Shown one piece after another: positions 8,980-18,787 of a stretch of DNA of 64,000 nucleotides. Every line of letters starts with the position of its first letter. The stretch's first letter is position 1. Under the pieces are notes generated by a model, which saw only the letters and a program-made list of their open reading frames with translations, was not told where the DNA came from and ran no database searches. Made by a program: the position numbers and the translations under genes. Source of the stretch: Glaciecola sp964195425 (GTDB lineage: Bacteria; Pseudomonadota; Gammaproteobacteria; Enterobacterales; Alteromonadaceae); assembly GCA_964195425.1 (NCBI GenBank), contig CAXMOM010000063.1, forward strand, positions 62,001 through 126,000, read 5' to 3'.

Positions 8980-9963
8980 TTATTTTGTGTCGATGGCTTT
9001 GTGACAATGTGGGCAATTTTTGACGCAATTTTTCTGCTTCGAATCAGCTTGCTTTCGTAGTGAGGTAAAAAGAATTTTCGCTTCTTCTTTATCAAGCTGT
9101 AGTGAGCGCCTAACGCTTTCGAGTTTTTCTAAATCAGCTAGCGTTAAGTGACCTTGCGCTAGCATATCAATAACGCTAGAGCGGAAGTTATCTCGGCGCA
9201 ATGACATTTGTTCAGTAAAACTCGAAGCCAAAATACCCGCAGGCAAAGCAAATAATGCAACGCCTATGAGGATAAACATGCCGGCAAAGAATTGACCTAC
9301 TGGCGTAATCGGCGCAACGTCACCGTAGCCAACAGTACTTAGGGTTACTACTGACCACCACAACGCTGCGGGAATAGTGCCAAAATGCTCTGGCTGTGCT
9401 GCACGCTCAAGGTGATACATTACGGTTGCTGCCACCACCATGACAATCATTAACATTCCCAAAGCCGCCACGATTACTCTGTACTCGCGCGCAATCACAA
9501 TTTGCAAGGTCTGCATAGCAACAGAATAACGCCCAAGCTTCATCATGCGTACCAAGCGAAACAGCCTTAAAACACGTAAATCTAAGCCTATAAACATACT
9601 CAAATAGAATGGCAATATGGCTAAGAGATCGACAATCGACATAGGTTTTAGCATAAAACGCAAACGCTGCCGCAACGTTGACGTTTTAATGATTTCTTGA
9701 TTATTATCTAAGGTGCTAGTCCATATTCTAGCAATATACTCAGCGGTAAATACCGTTACTGAAAACACCTCAAAAACAAAAAGTTGAACATGGTATTGCT
9801 GCTGAAATGTCGGCAGGGTTTCCAATATAACCGCGACGACATTAGTAAAAATTAGGATGATTAAAAACCAATCAAACCAACGCCCCATATGATTGTCTTT
9901 ACCGAAGGGTTGCAAGGTATAAAAAACATTTTGCTTTAGATTATTAATGGTCATCCACTTCAC
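8980..9963 (-). CDS. Voltage-gated-type potassium channel (six-helix Kv family)
   Basis: A 327-residue ion channel with six membrane helices and a re-entrant pore loop. The S4-like voltage sensor carries Arg at every third position (LRVLRLFRLVRM, about residues 129-140). The selectivity filter TVGYGD is at residues 210-215, identical to potassium channels. The cytoplasmic C-terminus (after about 245) is charged and ends with a Cys/His-rich tail (Cys, then CPHCHK), which could bind a metal. A second ATG three codons downstream is possible as the start. It is probably a single-gene transcript. Confidence 0.92.
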   Translation of the reverse strand: MKWMTINNLKQNVFYTLQPFGKDNHMGRWFDWFLIILIFTNVVAVILETLPTFQQQYHVQLFVFEVFSVTVFTAEYIARIWTSTLDNNQEIIKTSTLRQRLRFMLKPMSIVDLLAILPFYLSMFIGLDLRVLRLFRLVRMMKLGRYSVAMQTLQIVIAREYRVIVAALGMLMIVMVVAATVMYHLERAAQPEHFGTIPAALWWSVVTLSTVGYGDVAPITPVGQFFAGMFILIGVALFALPAGILASSFTEQMSLRRDNFRSSVIDMLAQGHLTLADLEKLESVRRSLQLDKEEAKILFTSLRKQADSKQKNCVKNCPHCHKAIDTK

Positions 9964-10286
9964 GCTGATCTAAGTTGGGATATTAAGTAAAAGAAACTAG
10001 TAGCTATCATTAAAGGTACTCGAGCATCTTAAGGCCATTAGACTTCAATAAGCCTGTAGAAAGAATAGATCCTATAGCTAAACTATGCAACATTGTAATA
10101 GGTATCATGTTTAGTCATTATATTTCTTAGCGCAGCGAAGACGTCCGCATGCAAATGGCAGCAAAGGCTCAGCGCTGTCATTGGGTCCACAAATCCTATT
10201 TGAGCGATAATGTATAAAACGGCAATTATTTGTTATTTCATCTCGACTAAATACGGCTGCCAAATCTTGCCATCTTCTGTCACTAA
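9964..10286. other. Intergenic region between channel gene and DUF748 pseudogene
   Basis: No gene is supported here. On the minus strand the DUF748 pseudogene frame stays open past its presumed TGA (10287-10289) to a TAA at 10233-10235, coding for a short sequence with DGKIWQPYLVEMK. This may be the end of another lost gene or of the same one. A short sequence TAGCGCAGCGAAGAC (about 10129-10143) resembles one at about 13040-13054. Confidence 0.5.
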
Positions 10287-11801
10287 TCAGTCTGTTTTAA
10301 GTTCAATTCTTGGCACAGCATCTGCAGCAGGGTCAAGCTCAGGAGCACAGTACAAAATACGATTTGATGCTATGCCTTTGTCTACTAAAAAACGCTTTAA
10401 GTTAGTTTGGCGGTCGTCGCCGAGAGTTTTCAATTGCCCTTTTTGTTGTTCATTTAATACTTGTTCGGCAGATAAGCTTAAGTCAGTCTAGATGACCAAG
10501 GCACAGGTTTTTATTTGTAAATCGGGTGTATCTTGCATTAGTAGCGCAAGCTCAGATAAAAACTGTGCGTTTTCTGTTTTTAATGCACTTTCACCCGCAT
10601 TAAAGGTTAAAGGCTCAAAGGTTCAAAGGTTCAAAGGTGATTTTAAGTAAAAATTCTGCCCCTGACATAGCAACCGAAACCACCGATGCATAAGGCACAA
10701 AAGTATTCATTAAATAACTTTGTGCTTACGACATAGCGGCTTTCTTTATTATTAGGGTAACAAAGCTTTCTACACCAAAAGAAGGTTGCGCTACATTACC
10801 GCGCATAAGTAAGTCTAAATCAATATTGCCACTGTCATCTTTGAGTAAGCCTAGCGCTATGTTTAGTGGCATGGCTTTACCTCTTTTATCGTGCCTTGCT
10901 CAACTTTATTGGCACTTGCCATTTCAATGCCACGTAAAAACAAATTAGTGTTACCTTCTATTTCACCGTCTTCAATATTGATTTGAACTGATACATCTAA
11001 CTGGCCGCTCTTCATTTCAAAACCTAAGCCGTCTTTTACATAAGGCGACACCGACGGCAAGTTAAGCTCGGCCACCTTAGCAAGAACATTGGCATTCAAT
11101 TGTTCGGCGAAGGGAGAAATATGCCCTGTGGCATCTATTTTCAGATAATTTTCATCTATTATCACAAGTTTAAACGGACTTTCGGCACTAGGTTTACGGC
11201 TATCAAATGGACCCGATCTCAGTGTTTCAATTGTTAGATGATGGTTATAAGCAGGCGCTACACTTTCGTCTTTTACCCTAACAACGCCTTGGTTTAACAA
11301 TTCAATTGTATTTACCACAATCACTAAAGACGGTTGAGTATTTTCTGTTAATGCGCTTTGCTGCAATTGCATTTTCTTGTTTGCTGCTGGCGTCACTGAC
11401 TCAGACTCTGGGGTGGCCGGCGTTATTACGGTGGTATCAACTAAACTGCGTATACTTTTATCTTCATTTACTTGTATGTTGGCGTTTAAGTCGGCGATTT
11501 CAATTTTGTCGCCCAATAGTAGTTCGTCAGAAAATGTGATTTGGCTAATGTTTAGTTGCCCAAAAGACAACATAGGGGCGGGCGTTTCTAAGAATAAATC
11601 TTCCGACAGATGCAGAGTATTAAAAGTAGGGCTGGGGACAATGATAGTGGGCAGTAACTTGCCATTTTCGTCACTTACCAGCTTTACTTGCGTGAGTGAC
11701 GAAATACATAAATAGAGCACAAGCCAAAGGGCTAAAGTTATTAGAGCAATCCTTTTTAAGATAGGATATTTTACCTGAGCGGATGCTTGCGAGTGAACCA
11801 T
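10287..11801 (-). pseudogene. Decayed DUF748 domain protein gene
   Basis: The first 312 codons (11801-10863) encode an N-terminal membrane anchor (about residues 17-36) and a periplasmic region ending in typical DUF748 sequence (SPYVKDGLGFEMKSGQLDV). The frame then shifts near 10880 and DUF748 sequence continues in another frame: MPLNIALGLLKDDSGNIDLD, then FGVESFVTLIIKKAAMS. Further lesions are a TAA at 10726-10728 (probably CAA before), a tandem 8-bp expansion at 10614-10637 and a TAG at 10488-10490. The C-terminal part, ending near IELKTD at 10287, remains readable. Family members are usually around 1000 residues, so an internal deletion is also likely. DUF748 proteins are AsmA-like envelope proteins of unclear function. 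Confidence 0.85.
10614..10637. repeat. Three tandem copies of an 8-bp unit inside the DUF748 pseudogene
   Basis: The units are CTCAAAGG, TTCAAAGG and TTCAAAGG on the plus strand. Removing 16 bases (two units) exactly restores the minus-strand frame, giving LLKITFEPLTFNAGES, so the expansion is a frameshift mutation. Confidence 0.9.
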
Positions 11802-12002
11802 ACTTCCTCCTTGTGATGACGTTTTAGCGACACCTTTTATCAGTCAGATACATCGCGTTATTAGTGCTTAAGTAGCGCCTAAGCAGTTTTAGATGACGCT
11901 GATGCACTAACAGACCATAAATTAGAAATGACTACATTTTTATGGTGCTATTTTGATATTTCTACGTAACTATACATAAGTGTGCACTTCAAAGAGAGTT
12001 CA

Positions 12003-12713
12003 ATGGATATTGTTAGCGTTATTATAATTACCACATCTCAACATACAATGGGGAATCTGCCCGAGCCAACCGGGCTTTGGCTAGAAGAGCTATCAACGCC
12101 CTACTACCAGTTTGTTGATGCCGGCTTTAAAGTAGATATTGCATCTATTAAAGGTGGGAAAGTGCCGCTAGACCCCCGAAGCATTCAAGATATAGGGAAA
12201 AATGAAGCATCTGTAGATAAATTTCTTTCCAGTGCTGAAAATATGGCAAGCATTACAACAACGGTGTCTATTGAAGACGTCAAGTTTACCGATTATGACG
12301 TTATTTTCTTCCCAGGCGGCCATGGTGCTGTATGGGACTTTCCAAATCAGCCTATTCTAGCAGATGCTATTACAAGCGCTTTAAACAATGAAAAGGTTGT
12401 CGCCTCAGTTTGCCACGGACCCGCAGCATTCATTGGTGTAAAAGACAGTGACGGAGACTACCTTGTATCAGGTAGGAAAGTCGCTGGGTTCACCAATCAA
12501 GAAGAGGATGCCGTTGGACTCACTGAGTCTGTGCCATTTTTACTCGAAAATGAGTTAAAGCGTATGGGAGGACTTTATCAAAAAGGCGACATGTTCACGT
12601 CATTTGTGGTGAAAGACGGCAATCTCATCACCGGTCAAAATCCTGCTTCCTCGCATGCGGTCGGCAAGCTAGTCATTAAAACAGTGCGTAGCAATCTCGA
12701 AGCGAAAAAATAA
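12003..12713 (+). CDS. DJ-1/PfpI-family protein (type 1 glutamine amidotransferase-like)
   Basis: A 236-residue protein of the DJ-1/PfpI superfamily, closest in layout to the HchA/Hsp31-like branch. The nucleophile elbow VCHGPAAF has Cys137 and its adjacent His, and FFPGGHGAVWDF near residue 100 supplies the conserved oxyanion and Glu/His region. Members act as glyoxalase III or protein deglycase-type enzymes or as redox sensors; the activity here is not certain. I chose the ATG at 12003 because AAAGAGAG precedes it; a GTG at 11982 has no such site. It appears monocistronic. Confidence 0.85.
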   Translation: MDIVSVIIITTSQHTMGNLPEPTGLWLEELSTPYYQFVDAGFKVDIASIKGGKVPLDPRSIQDIGKNEASVDKFLSSAENMASITTTVSIEDVKFTDYDVIFFPGGHGAVWDFPNQPILADAITSALNNEKVVASVCHGPAAFIGVKDSDGDYLVSGRKVAGFTNQEEDAVGLTESVPFLLENELKRMGGLYQKGDMFTSFVVKDGNLITGQNPASSHAVGKLVIKTVRSNLEAKK

Positions 12714-13059
12714 GAAACAACATAAATATGCTTAATATAATGTTGAGTGCTGGAAGCATATACCTTAATTATTCCTGCGCTTTTCGCCGCACTCATTGCC
12801 GGGGAATATTGATAAAGCGGTTTAGTCGCAAACCACTCAACTTTATAGATCTAAACACACTTACTTGTTAAGAAACCAAGAAGATCTACCTATTGATTTA
12901 TTAGTTAGTAGGTGCACACTAAAACGTAATAAGGGTAAATTGCCGATTTTATAAGGCCTATTAAGGTACGACACAAATCAACCGATCAGAATATGAGTTG
13001 GTAACACTATTAATTGCGCGGAAACGTCCCAGCAGGGCTAGCGCAGCCGAGACATTTAA
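12714..13059. other. Intergenic region with an interrupted hairpin
   Basis: No coding frame is convincing. Bases 12812-12846 form a two-part inverted repeat: ATAAAG...CTTTAT outside and GGTTT...AAACC inside with a 6-base loop. It has no run of T after it, so it is not a clear terminator. Bases 13026-13054 hold a short GC-richer stretch (TAGCGCAGCCGAGAC) similar to one near 10129. Confidence 0.5.
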
Positions 13060-15234
13060 GTGATAGAGAAAAATTATTTTTCAGATAGCCATCAGAACGA
13101 CAATCGTGATCGTTTAGATCTCATAATCAATGCAATAGGCATTGGGGTATGGGATTGGCAAGTGAAAACGGGCCAATTAACGTTCAATGATCGCGGGGCT
13201 GAAATGCTGGGTTATACATTAGCTGAGCTAGCGCGTGTAGATTTTAATACATGGTCAAAAAACCTTCATCCTATCGACTTAGTAAAAGCAGAAAAAGCCT
13301 TAAAAAAGCACTTTAGTGGTCATAGCGACGTTTATGAAATTGAACTCCAATTACTGCACAAATTAGGTCACTACGTATGGGTATTAGCGTCTGGAAAAGT
13401 AGTTGAATGGGACCATAATAAACGACCACAGCGTATGATAGGTATGCATGTTGACATTACTGAACGAAAACGTAACGAAAATACGCTGCTTGTCACCAGC
13501 CAGTTGTTAAATCAATCACAGAAAGTGGCGCGCGTTGGTGGCTGGGAACTAGACTTAAAATCGGGCAATTTGTTTTGGACCGATGAAACCTACAGACTAC
13601 ACGACACTTCACCCGAAGAATTCAACCCAACAGTAGACGCCGGTATTAGTTATTTTTTGCCCGAATCTCAAACCATTATTTCCAAAGCCTTAGATGCTGC
13701 GATTAACCATTGTGTAGGATACGATCTTGAGTTAGAAGCCCTCACAACGAACGGCCGCAAAATAGATGTACGAACCACTTGTATCGTAACCCAAGAAGAT
13801 GGCATAGCTGTTCGTTTAACGGGTATTTTTCAAGATATTAGTGAGCACAAAGATATCCAAAGGAAATTAGAGCTTACAAATTTAAATTTGGCGCAAGTAA
13901 ATGAAGCCTTAAAGCACACAGCCCACTATGACTCATTAACAGCTCTCCCCAATAGAATTCTTTTAGCAGACAGAATGCAACAAGCAATACTTAAAAGTAG
14001 GCGTAACAACAAGTATTTTGCTATCGCTTTTATCGATATTGATGGCTTTAAAAAAATTAATGATAATCATGGGCATGCAGTTGGCGATGAGCTACTGAAA
14101 AAAATTGGCGGTGAAATAAAAGGCGCTTTACGCGAAGGAGACACCTTATCTCGTATTGGTGGAGACGAATTTGTGGCCATTATTGACAATCTTGCTGACC
14201 CGTCTGAGAGTGATAGAGTCTTGTCTAGAATTCTCGAATCGGTATCAGCGCCGTTGGTGGTTGAAAAAAAAATATTAAATGTTTCTGCCAGCATTGGCGT
14301 AACTTTGTATCCGCTTGATGGTGGCGATCCCGACCACTTATTAAGACATGCTGATCAGGCCATGTACATTGCTAAACAAAATGGTAAAAATTGTTTTCAT
14401 ATTTTTGATATCGAAAATGATGTAGCCATAAAAAACTATAATGAAAAGTTAGCACGCATTGCTCAGGCGCTAAGTAATCATGAGTTTGTACTGCATTATC
14501 AGCCTAAAGTTGATCTAAGAAACAACAACGTTATAGGTGTTGAAGCACTTATTCGGTGGGATCATCCAAAGGCGGGCCTGCTTGCGCCCGCAATGTTCTT
14601 GCCTGAGGTTGAACACAATGTATTAGGCACAGAAATCGGAAAGTGGGTAATACAATCTGCGTTAAAGCAATTAGACTATTGGCAGTCGCTTGGCATTGAT
14701 ATTGCGATAAGCGTTAATATTAGCCCATTGCATTTACATTATTCACGGTTTGTTGCTGAATTGAAGGAGTATCTGAGTCACTATCCTAATTTTAAGCCTG
14801 ATAGCCTCGATTTTGAAATTGTAGAAAGTAGTGCACTTGACGATTTTGAACTGGTTTCTAAGGTCATTAAAGAGTGCAAGCAACTCGGCGTCAGTTTTTC
14901 TATTGATGATTTTGGTGCAGGTTATTCGTCATTAATATACTTAAAGCGTTTACCTGTTAAATATCTGAAAATTGATCAATCGTTTGTGCGAGATATGTTA
15001 TCCGATATGGACGACAAAGCTATTATTGAAGGGATTATTGAGCTGGCAAAAGTGTTTTACCTTACCGTCATTGCTGAAGGCGTAGAAACCCCAGAACACG
15101 GTAAGGCATTGTTATCTTTAGGCAGTTACATTGCTCAAGGTTACGGTATAGCTAGGCCTATTCCACCAGAAGCCTTGCCGCTTTGGCTGGTGAATTGGAA
15201 AATAAACCCCCAGCTAGTTGATAGAAGTCAATAA
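13060..15234 (+). CDS. PAS-PAS-GGDEF-EAL cyclic-di-GMP enzyme
   Basis: A 724-residue soluble protein. Two PAS domains (about residues 15-135 and 145-265, the first closing with the PAC-type IGMHVDITERKR) precede a diguanylate cyclase domain (about 285-440) with an intact GGDEF motif in SRIGGDEFVAI, and an EAL phosphodiesterase domain (about 455-710) with intact EAL in GVEALIRWDHP and DDFGAGYSSL. No membrane segment is seen. Both catalytic motifs look intact, so it could make or break c-di-GMP under control of the PAS sensors. The start is a GTG directly after an in-frame stop and no strong ribosome site is visible. Confidence 0.93.
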   Translation: MIEKNYFSDSHQNDNRDRLDLIINAIGIGVWDWQVKTGQLTFNDRGAEMLGYTLAELARVDFNTWSKNLHPIDLVKAEKALKKHFSGHSDVYEIELQLLHKLGHYVWVLASGKVVEWDHNKRPQRMIGMHVDITERKRNENTLLVTSQLLNQSQKVARVGGWELDLKSGNLFWTDETYRLHDTSPEEFNPTVDAGISYFLPESQTIISKALDAAINHCVGYDLELEALTTNGRKIDVRTTCIVTQEDGIAVRLTGIFQDISEHKDIQRKLELTNLNLAQVNEALKHTAHYDSLTALPNRILLADRMQQAILKSRRNNKYFAIAFIDIDGFKKINDNHGHAVGDELLKKIGGEIKGALREGDTLSRIGGDEFVAIIDNLADPSESDRVLSRILESVSAPLVVEKKILNVSASIGVTLYPLDGGDPDHLLRHADQAMYIAKQNGKNCFHIFDIENDVAIKNYNEKLARIAQALSNHEFVLHYQPKVDLRNNNVIGVEALIRWDHPKAGLLAPAMFLPEVEHNVLGTEIGKWVIQSALKQLDYWQSLGIDIAISVNISPLHLHYSRFVAELKEYLSHYPNFKPDSLDFEIVESSALDDFELVSKVIKECKQLGVSFSIDDFGAGYSSLIYLKRLPVKYLKIDQSFVRDMLSDMDDKAIIEGIIELAKVFYLTVIAEGVETPEHGKALLSLGSYIAQGYGIARPIPPEALPLWLVNWKINPQLVDRSQ

Positions 15235-15416
15235 TTTCACCTTAGCGCTAACTTTTTGCATATTGTGCTAAATGCCGCAAAAACAAACAATGAATTCGTT
15301 TGTTGTCGTCTTAGGTTTAGGCGATAATTAACTCGTAAAACGCCAGACTAAATATCAATTTCATTAAAGATTCCCGTTGCATAAGCGATAACCTAATCAA
15401 TAGAGACGATTCTTAA

Positions 15417-15641
15417 GTGACGGTAATTTGCATGTTTTTAATCAAAGGAAAAATAACACTTACGCAATACTTTTTAGTGATGCTATTTTCAACTATTGCT
15501 TTGGTTGCGGTAACGGCTGCTTCGTATATGTTGCCTTACGATAAATCAACCGTCGCCATATTGATGGTGATATTGTCTGCTGTGTCGATAGGTTCTAGTG
15601 CAAAAATTATTACCGATACATCAAACATGAAAGAATTCTAG
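15417..15641 (+). CDS. Small membrane protein, unknown
   Basis: A 74-residue protein (GTG start; 69 residues if the ATG at 15432 is used) with two hydrophobic segments, about residues 16-40 and 47-62. It ends with a short polar tail. I recognise no family. It sits between the c-di-GMP enzyme and the DUF2339 gene on the same strand, with gaps of more than 130 bp on both sides. Coding status rests on length and on the clean two-helix pattern. Confidence 0.5.
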   Translation: MTVICMFLIKGKITLTQYFLVMLFSTIALVAVTAASYMLPYDKSTVAILMVILSAVSIGSSAKIITDTSNMKEF

Positions 15642-15777
15642 AGCGCGCATTTATTCTATTCACTTGTTTGGTTTGTGCTTTTCATTTAGCATAAAGTTGA
15701 TTGCTTGTTAATCAAGAAACATTCATTAATTAGTGTTTCTTAATCAAAAAGTCGGCGTCTTGACTAAAGGATGAACA

Positions 15778-18700
15778 TTGGAAGAGCAGCTCAAGCAACT
15801 TAGAGAAGAACTCGAGGCTATGCGTGATCAGTTCACGCTAAAAACAATGCTACTGACCACAAAAGTAGAAGCATTAGAGCGCGAGTTGCTACTAAGAGAC
15901 GTTCAAGTCCCCATAGACAGCGTAGCAAATACAACAGCTCACACTTCATCGCAAGTCCCCGAATCAGGCAATTCCAGTATCCGCAACGAATCAATAGCTC
16001 ATTTGAAAGCCGAAGTCCCTCCTAATATCGCAGTTGAACCTGCCAGTTCAGCGTTCACAGCTTCTGATGCTGTTTTTGACGATGTAGACGGACATAATGA
16101 AGAGCAAACATTTTCTAGCGCTTCAACAGCAACGCCCAAAAAGCCACAAAAACCTAATCTCATCACTATCTTTTTTACGCATTTAATGTCACTTATTTTT
16201 GAGTGGTTCAGTCCCGTTACCGAAATTTATGAAAGCTACAAAGCTCGCGGTATGCTAGGCATTTTCTTTTTAACTGTTGCTGGTGCAGGCTTAGTGCTAG
16301 CGGGCTTTGGTTACTTGATGCAGCTTCTGATTGATGAAATAGGAGCAGGAAGTAAATCACTGTTAATGTCAGCCACCGCGCTTGCCGTGATAGGTGGCGG
16401 TATAATACTGCAAGTAAAAACCAAGTTTAGCGAATTCGCCAGCGCCATCGTCGCATTGGGCCTATTACTATGCTTTAGCACTATTTACTTTGTGGGTAGC
16501 GTTTACCAACTCATTCCAGGCATTGCCGTGCTTACCCTATACGCATTTACGGCCCTAACCTGCCATTATCTTGCACTTTGGCTCTATACAAAGGTTATTG
16601 CAGTATTAGGTATCGTTGGCATTACCGTTATGCCCTTGTTAACCAGTTCAACAATTATTGAGCCTACATATTATGTGCTAGCACTGCTGTTTGTATGTGC
16701 CAGTAGCCTTTATTTAGCCTACAAACACATTGGCCATTGGCTTGCTGATCTAACGTTTGCATTTACATTTATTGCCCTAGGGTGGGTAAATTCAGCTAAT
16801 GCTTTATTTATGTCAGCGTGGATGATTAATGCATTCTATATATTATTCTCAAGCTATTTGTACTTGAGTTTATTTCATCATAAACCACAAACGAAACGCC
16901 TTTTAATCCTGCTAACTGCAATGGTAGGCGGCAGCTTATTCTTGCTGCTACAGGGCACCTACTACTCGGTTTCCACGCTTAACGTTCAGTTAATAATCAA
17001 TGCCATTATCAGTCTTGCAGCCTCGCTGTTGTTCTATAAAGTCAAGCACGAACACTTAAGTGTACTGGTGCTTATTACCGCAACATGGATTGTATTAAGC
17101 ATTGTTGGCATGCTAGCAGCGGCATACTGGGGACTTGCTTGGGCGGTAGAGGCATTGTTACTGATATTCATGAGTCGGCATTACAAACTTCCTAGCTTAA
17201 TACATCAAGGTCAAGGACTTGCTGCCCTTGCTATTGTTTATTGCCTATTTGCCGTTATTCCCTACTTTCCATTACCAGCACTTGTAAATGTCGATGGTTG
17301 GGTGATTGTGATAATGATCGCGATCGTCATTTCCATTTGGCAGCGTTTAATCAAGCCCCCTATGAGCTCCCAGTCCAATAGTGTTAGTTTCAGTCCTTAT
17401 GTTCACAGGCAAGTATATCCTGTTTTAGTATTTTTAGAATCTGCTTGGCTGAGTATTGTTGTGTTAGCCAGCGCCTATATTTGGCTGGGAGAATGGGCCG
17501 GATTAAGCGCCATTTTCATTCAACTAGCCTTACTCTTTAGAGCCAAAAATCTACGTTCAACACAGTCGAGTAAGACTAGCCTTGAAATCTTTGCCGTTGC
17601 TCTCATTGTGTTTCCCATTGCCTATGCTTACATGGGCAGCGACGCAGTAAATTCGATGCGTTTCTCACAGTTGCCTCTATACGCAAAAATCTCTTTAGTT
17701 ACGGCCTTTATTCAATTATGGCTATGGTCGGCATTTTATAGAAAGTTTAATCCTGAAAGCCTATTACGAAACATTGCTGAAATCGCTCGGATTATATTCT
17801 ATTTAATATTGCCTATTTGTTGGCTTAGCACCGCCTTTAGACACTTAAATCAAGACATCCTGATGGTACTTTGGTTATCACCTGCCATTGCATTGATCTT
17901 GGCACACTTAACCAAAGCCAAGGCGCTGTTGAATGAAAGCAAAATTCTATTTGCTGCGTTAAGCATTGTTTCGCTCCCGCTTATGCTAGAAAGCAGCTTC
18001 ACAACGTCATCAATAGGCTTGACCGGCTATGTAATTGTGGTAACCCTAGCGTACTTTTTAAACAAAACAAAACAGAGTGAAAACACCTTCAACTTCGTTT
18101 TAAACGGAGCCATTAATGTGACAGGCTTTATGCTTGCTATTATTTGTGCTTTGCAATTTGACAGCTTGGCGCCCGCAATTATCATCATTAGCATCTACTC
18201 ATTGATCGTTATTGGTTTTCATCAACGTTATGAATTATGTAAGGAAAATAAAGGTTTTCACTTCAGCTATTTGATAATGGCCTCGTTTGCTTCATGGGCA
18301 TTAATGTTTATTAGCACCGTATTTACTAGTAACGGCTCAATTGTCTATGCGATTGCTCCCGTAATAATACTACTTGTGAGTTTCTTGCTTAATAAACGCA
18401 AAATGCTGCCAGTGAGCGAAAAGCTGTCCGCAAGTACTATGCCTATTGAGCTTCATATGCATACTTATTTACTAGTTACCTATGTACTAAGTTGCCTTGC
18501 TTTACATAAATTCGGGCTCGATTTAGCAATAGCTCCTTTACTGGCTATTCACGGCGCTACTATTCTGTTTTTGAAAAATAGAACTAAAACGACCGTGCGT
18601 TACAGCTTTGCATTGATCCTGTTGGGCATAACCAAACTTGCATTGATAGACACAGCGAATGTTGTGCTGTGGCAAAAAGTCATGCTGTTTATCGGCATAG

Positions 18701-18783
18701 GCGTATTTATTTTGCTTGCTAGCTTTTGGTATCAAAAGCTTGTTTCAAAAGATGCAGAAGCAATAGCCGCTGGGCAAGTATAG
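15778..18783 (+). CDS. DUF2339 multi-spanning membrane protein
   Basis: A 1001-residue protein: an N-terminal coiled coil (residues 1-40), a Ser/Thr/Pro-rich linker (45-125), then more than twenty membrane helices to the C-terminus. The first helices, with LTVAGAGLVLAGFGYLMQ, and the very hydrophobic repetitive body match DUF2339, whose function is unknown. The start is TTG, supported by AAAGGA about 10 bases upstream. An ATG seven bases upstream is out of frame. It converges on pseI with a 4-bp gap and no clear terminator between them. Confidence 0.85.
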   Translation: MEEQLKQLREELEAMRDQFTLKTMLLTTKVEALERELLLRDVQVPIDSVANTTAHTSSQVPESGNSSIRNESIAHLKAEVPPNIAVEPASSAFTASDAVFDDVDGHNEEQTFSSASTATPKKPQKPNLITIFFTHLMSLIFEWFSPVTEIYESYKARGMLGIFFLTVAGAGLVLAGFGYLMQLLIDEIGAGSKSLLMSATALAVIGGGIILQVKTKFSEFASAIVALGLLLCFSTIYFVGSVYQLIPGIAVLTLYAFTALTCHYLALWLYTKVIAVLGIVGITVMPLLTSSTIIEPTYYVLALLFVCASSLYLAYKHIGHWLADLTFAFTFIALGWVNSANALFMSAWMINAFYILFSSYLYLSLFHHKPQTKRLLILLTAMVGGSLFLLLQGTYYSVSTLNVQLIINAIISLAASLLFYKVKHEHLSVLVLITATWIVLSIVGMLAAAYWGLAWAVEALLLIFMSRHYKLPSLIHQGQGLAALAIVYCLFAVIPYFPLPALVNVDGWVIVIMIAIVISIWQRLIKPPMSSQSNSVSFSPYVHRQVYPVLVFLESAWLSIVVLASAYIWLGEWAGLSAIFIQLALLFRAKNLRSTQSSKTSLEIFAVALIVFPIAYAYMGSDAVNSMRFSQLPLYAKISLVTAFIQLWLWSAFYRKFNPESLLRNIAEIARIIFYLILPICWLSTAFRHLNQDILMVLWLSPAIALILAHLTKAKALLNESKILFAALSIVSLPLMLESSFTTSSIGLTGYVIVVTLAYFLNKTKQSENTFNFVLNGAINVTGFMLAIICALQFDSLAPAIIIISIYSLIVIGFHQRYELCKENKGFHFSYLIMASFASWALMFISTVFTSNGSIVYAIAPVIILLVSFLLNKRKMLPVSEKLSASTMPIELHMHTYLLVTYVLSCLALHKFGLDLAIAPLLAIHGATILFLKNRTKTTVRYSFALILLGITKLALIDTANVVLWQKVMLFIGIGVFILLASFWYQKLVSKDAEAIAAGQV

Positions 18784-18787
18784 AAAA

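Noticed and set aside
12812..12846. Terminator for the DJ-1 gene
   Set aside because: The stem is interrupted and no T run follows, and it lies about 100 bases past the stop.
13015..13056. Possible c-di-GMP riboswitch before the GGDEF-EAL gene
   Set aside because: A CAGGGC stretch resembles part of a GEMM element, but the region is too short and lacks the required GGACGCAAAGCC-like core and paired stems.
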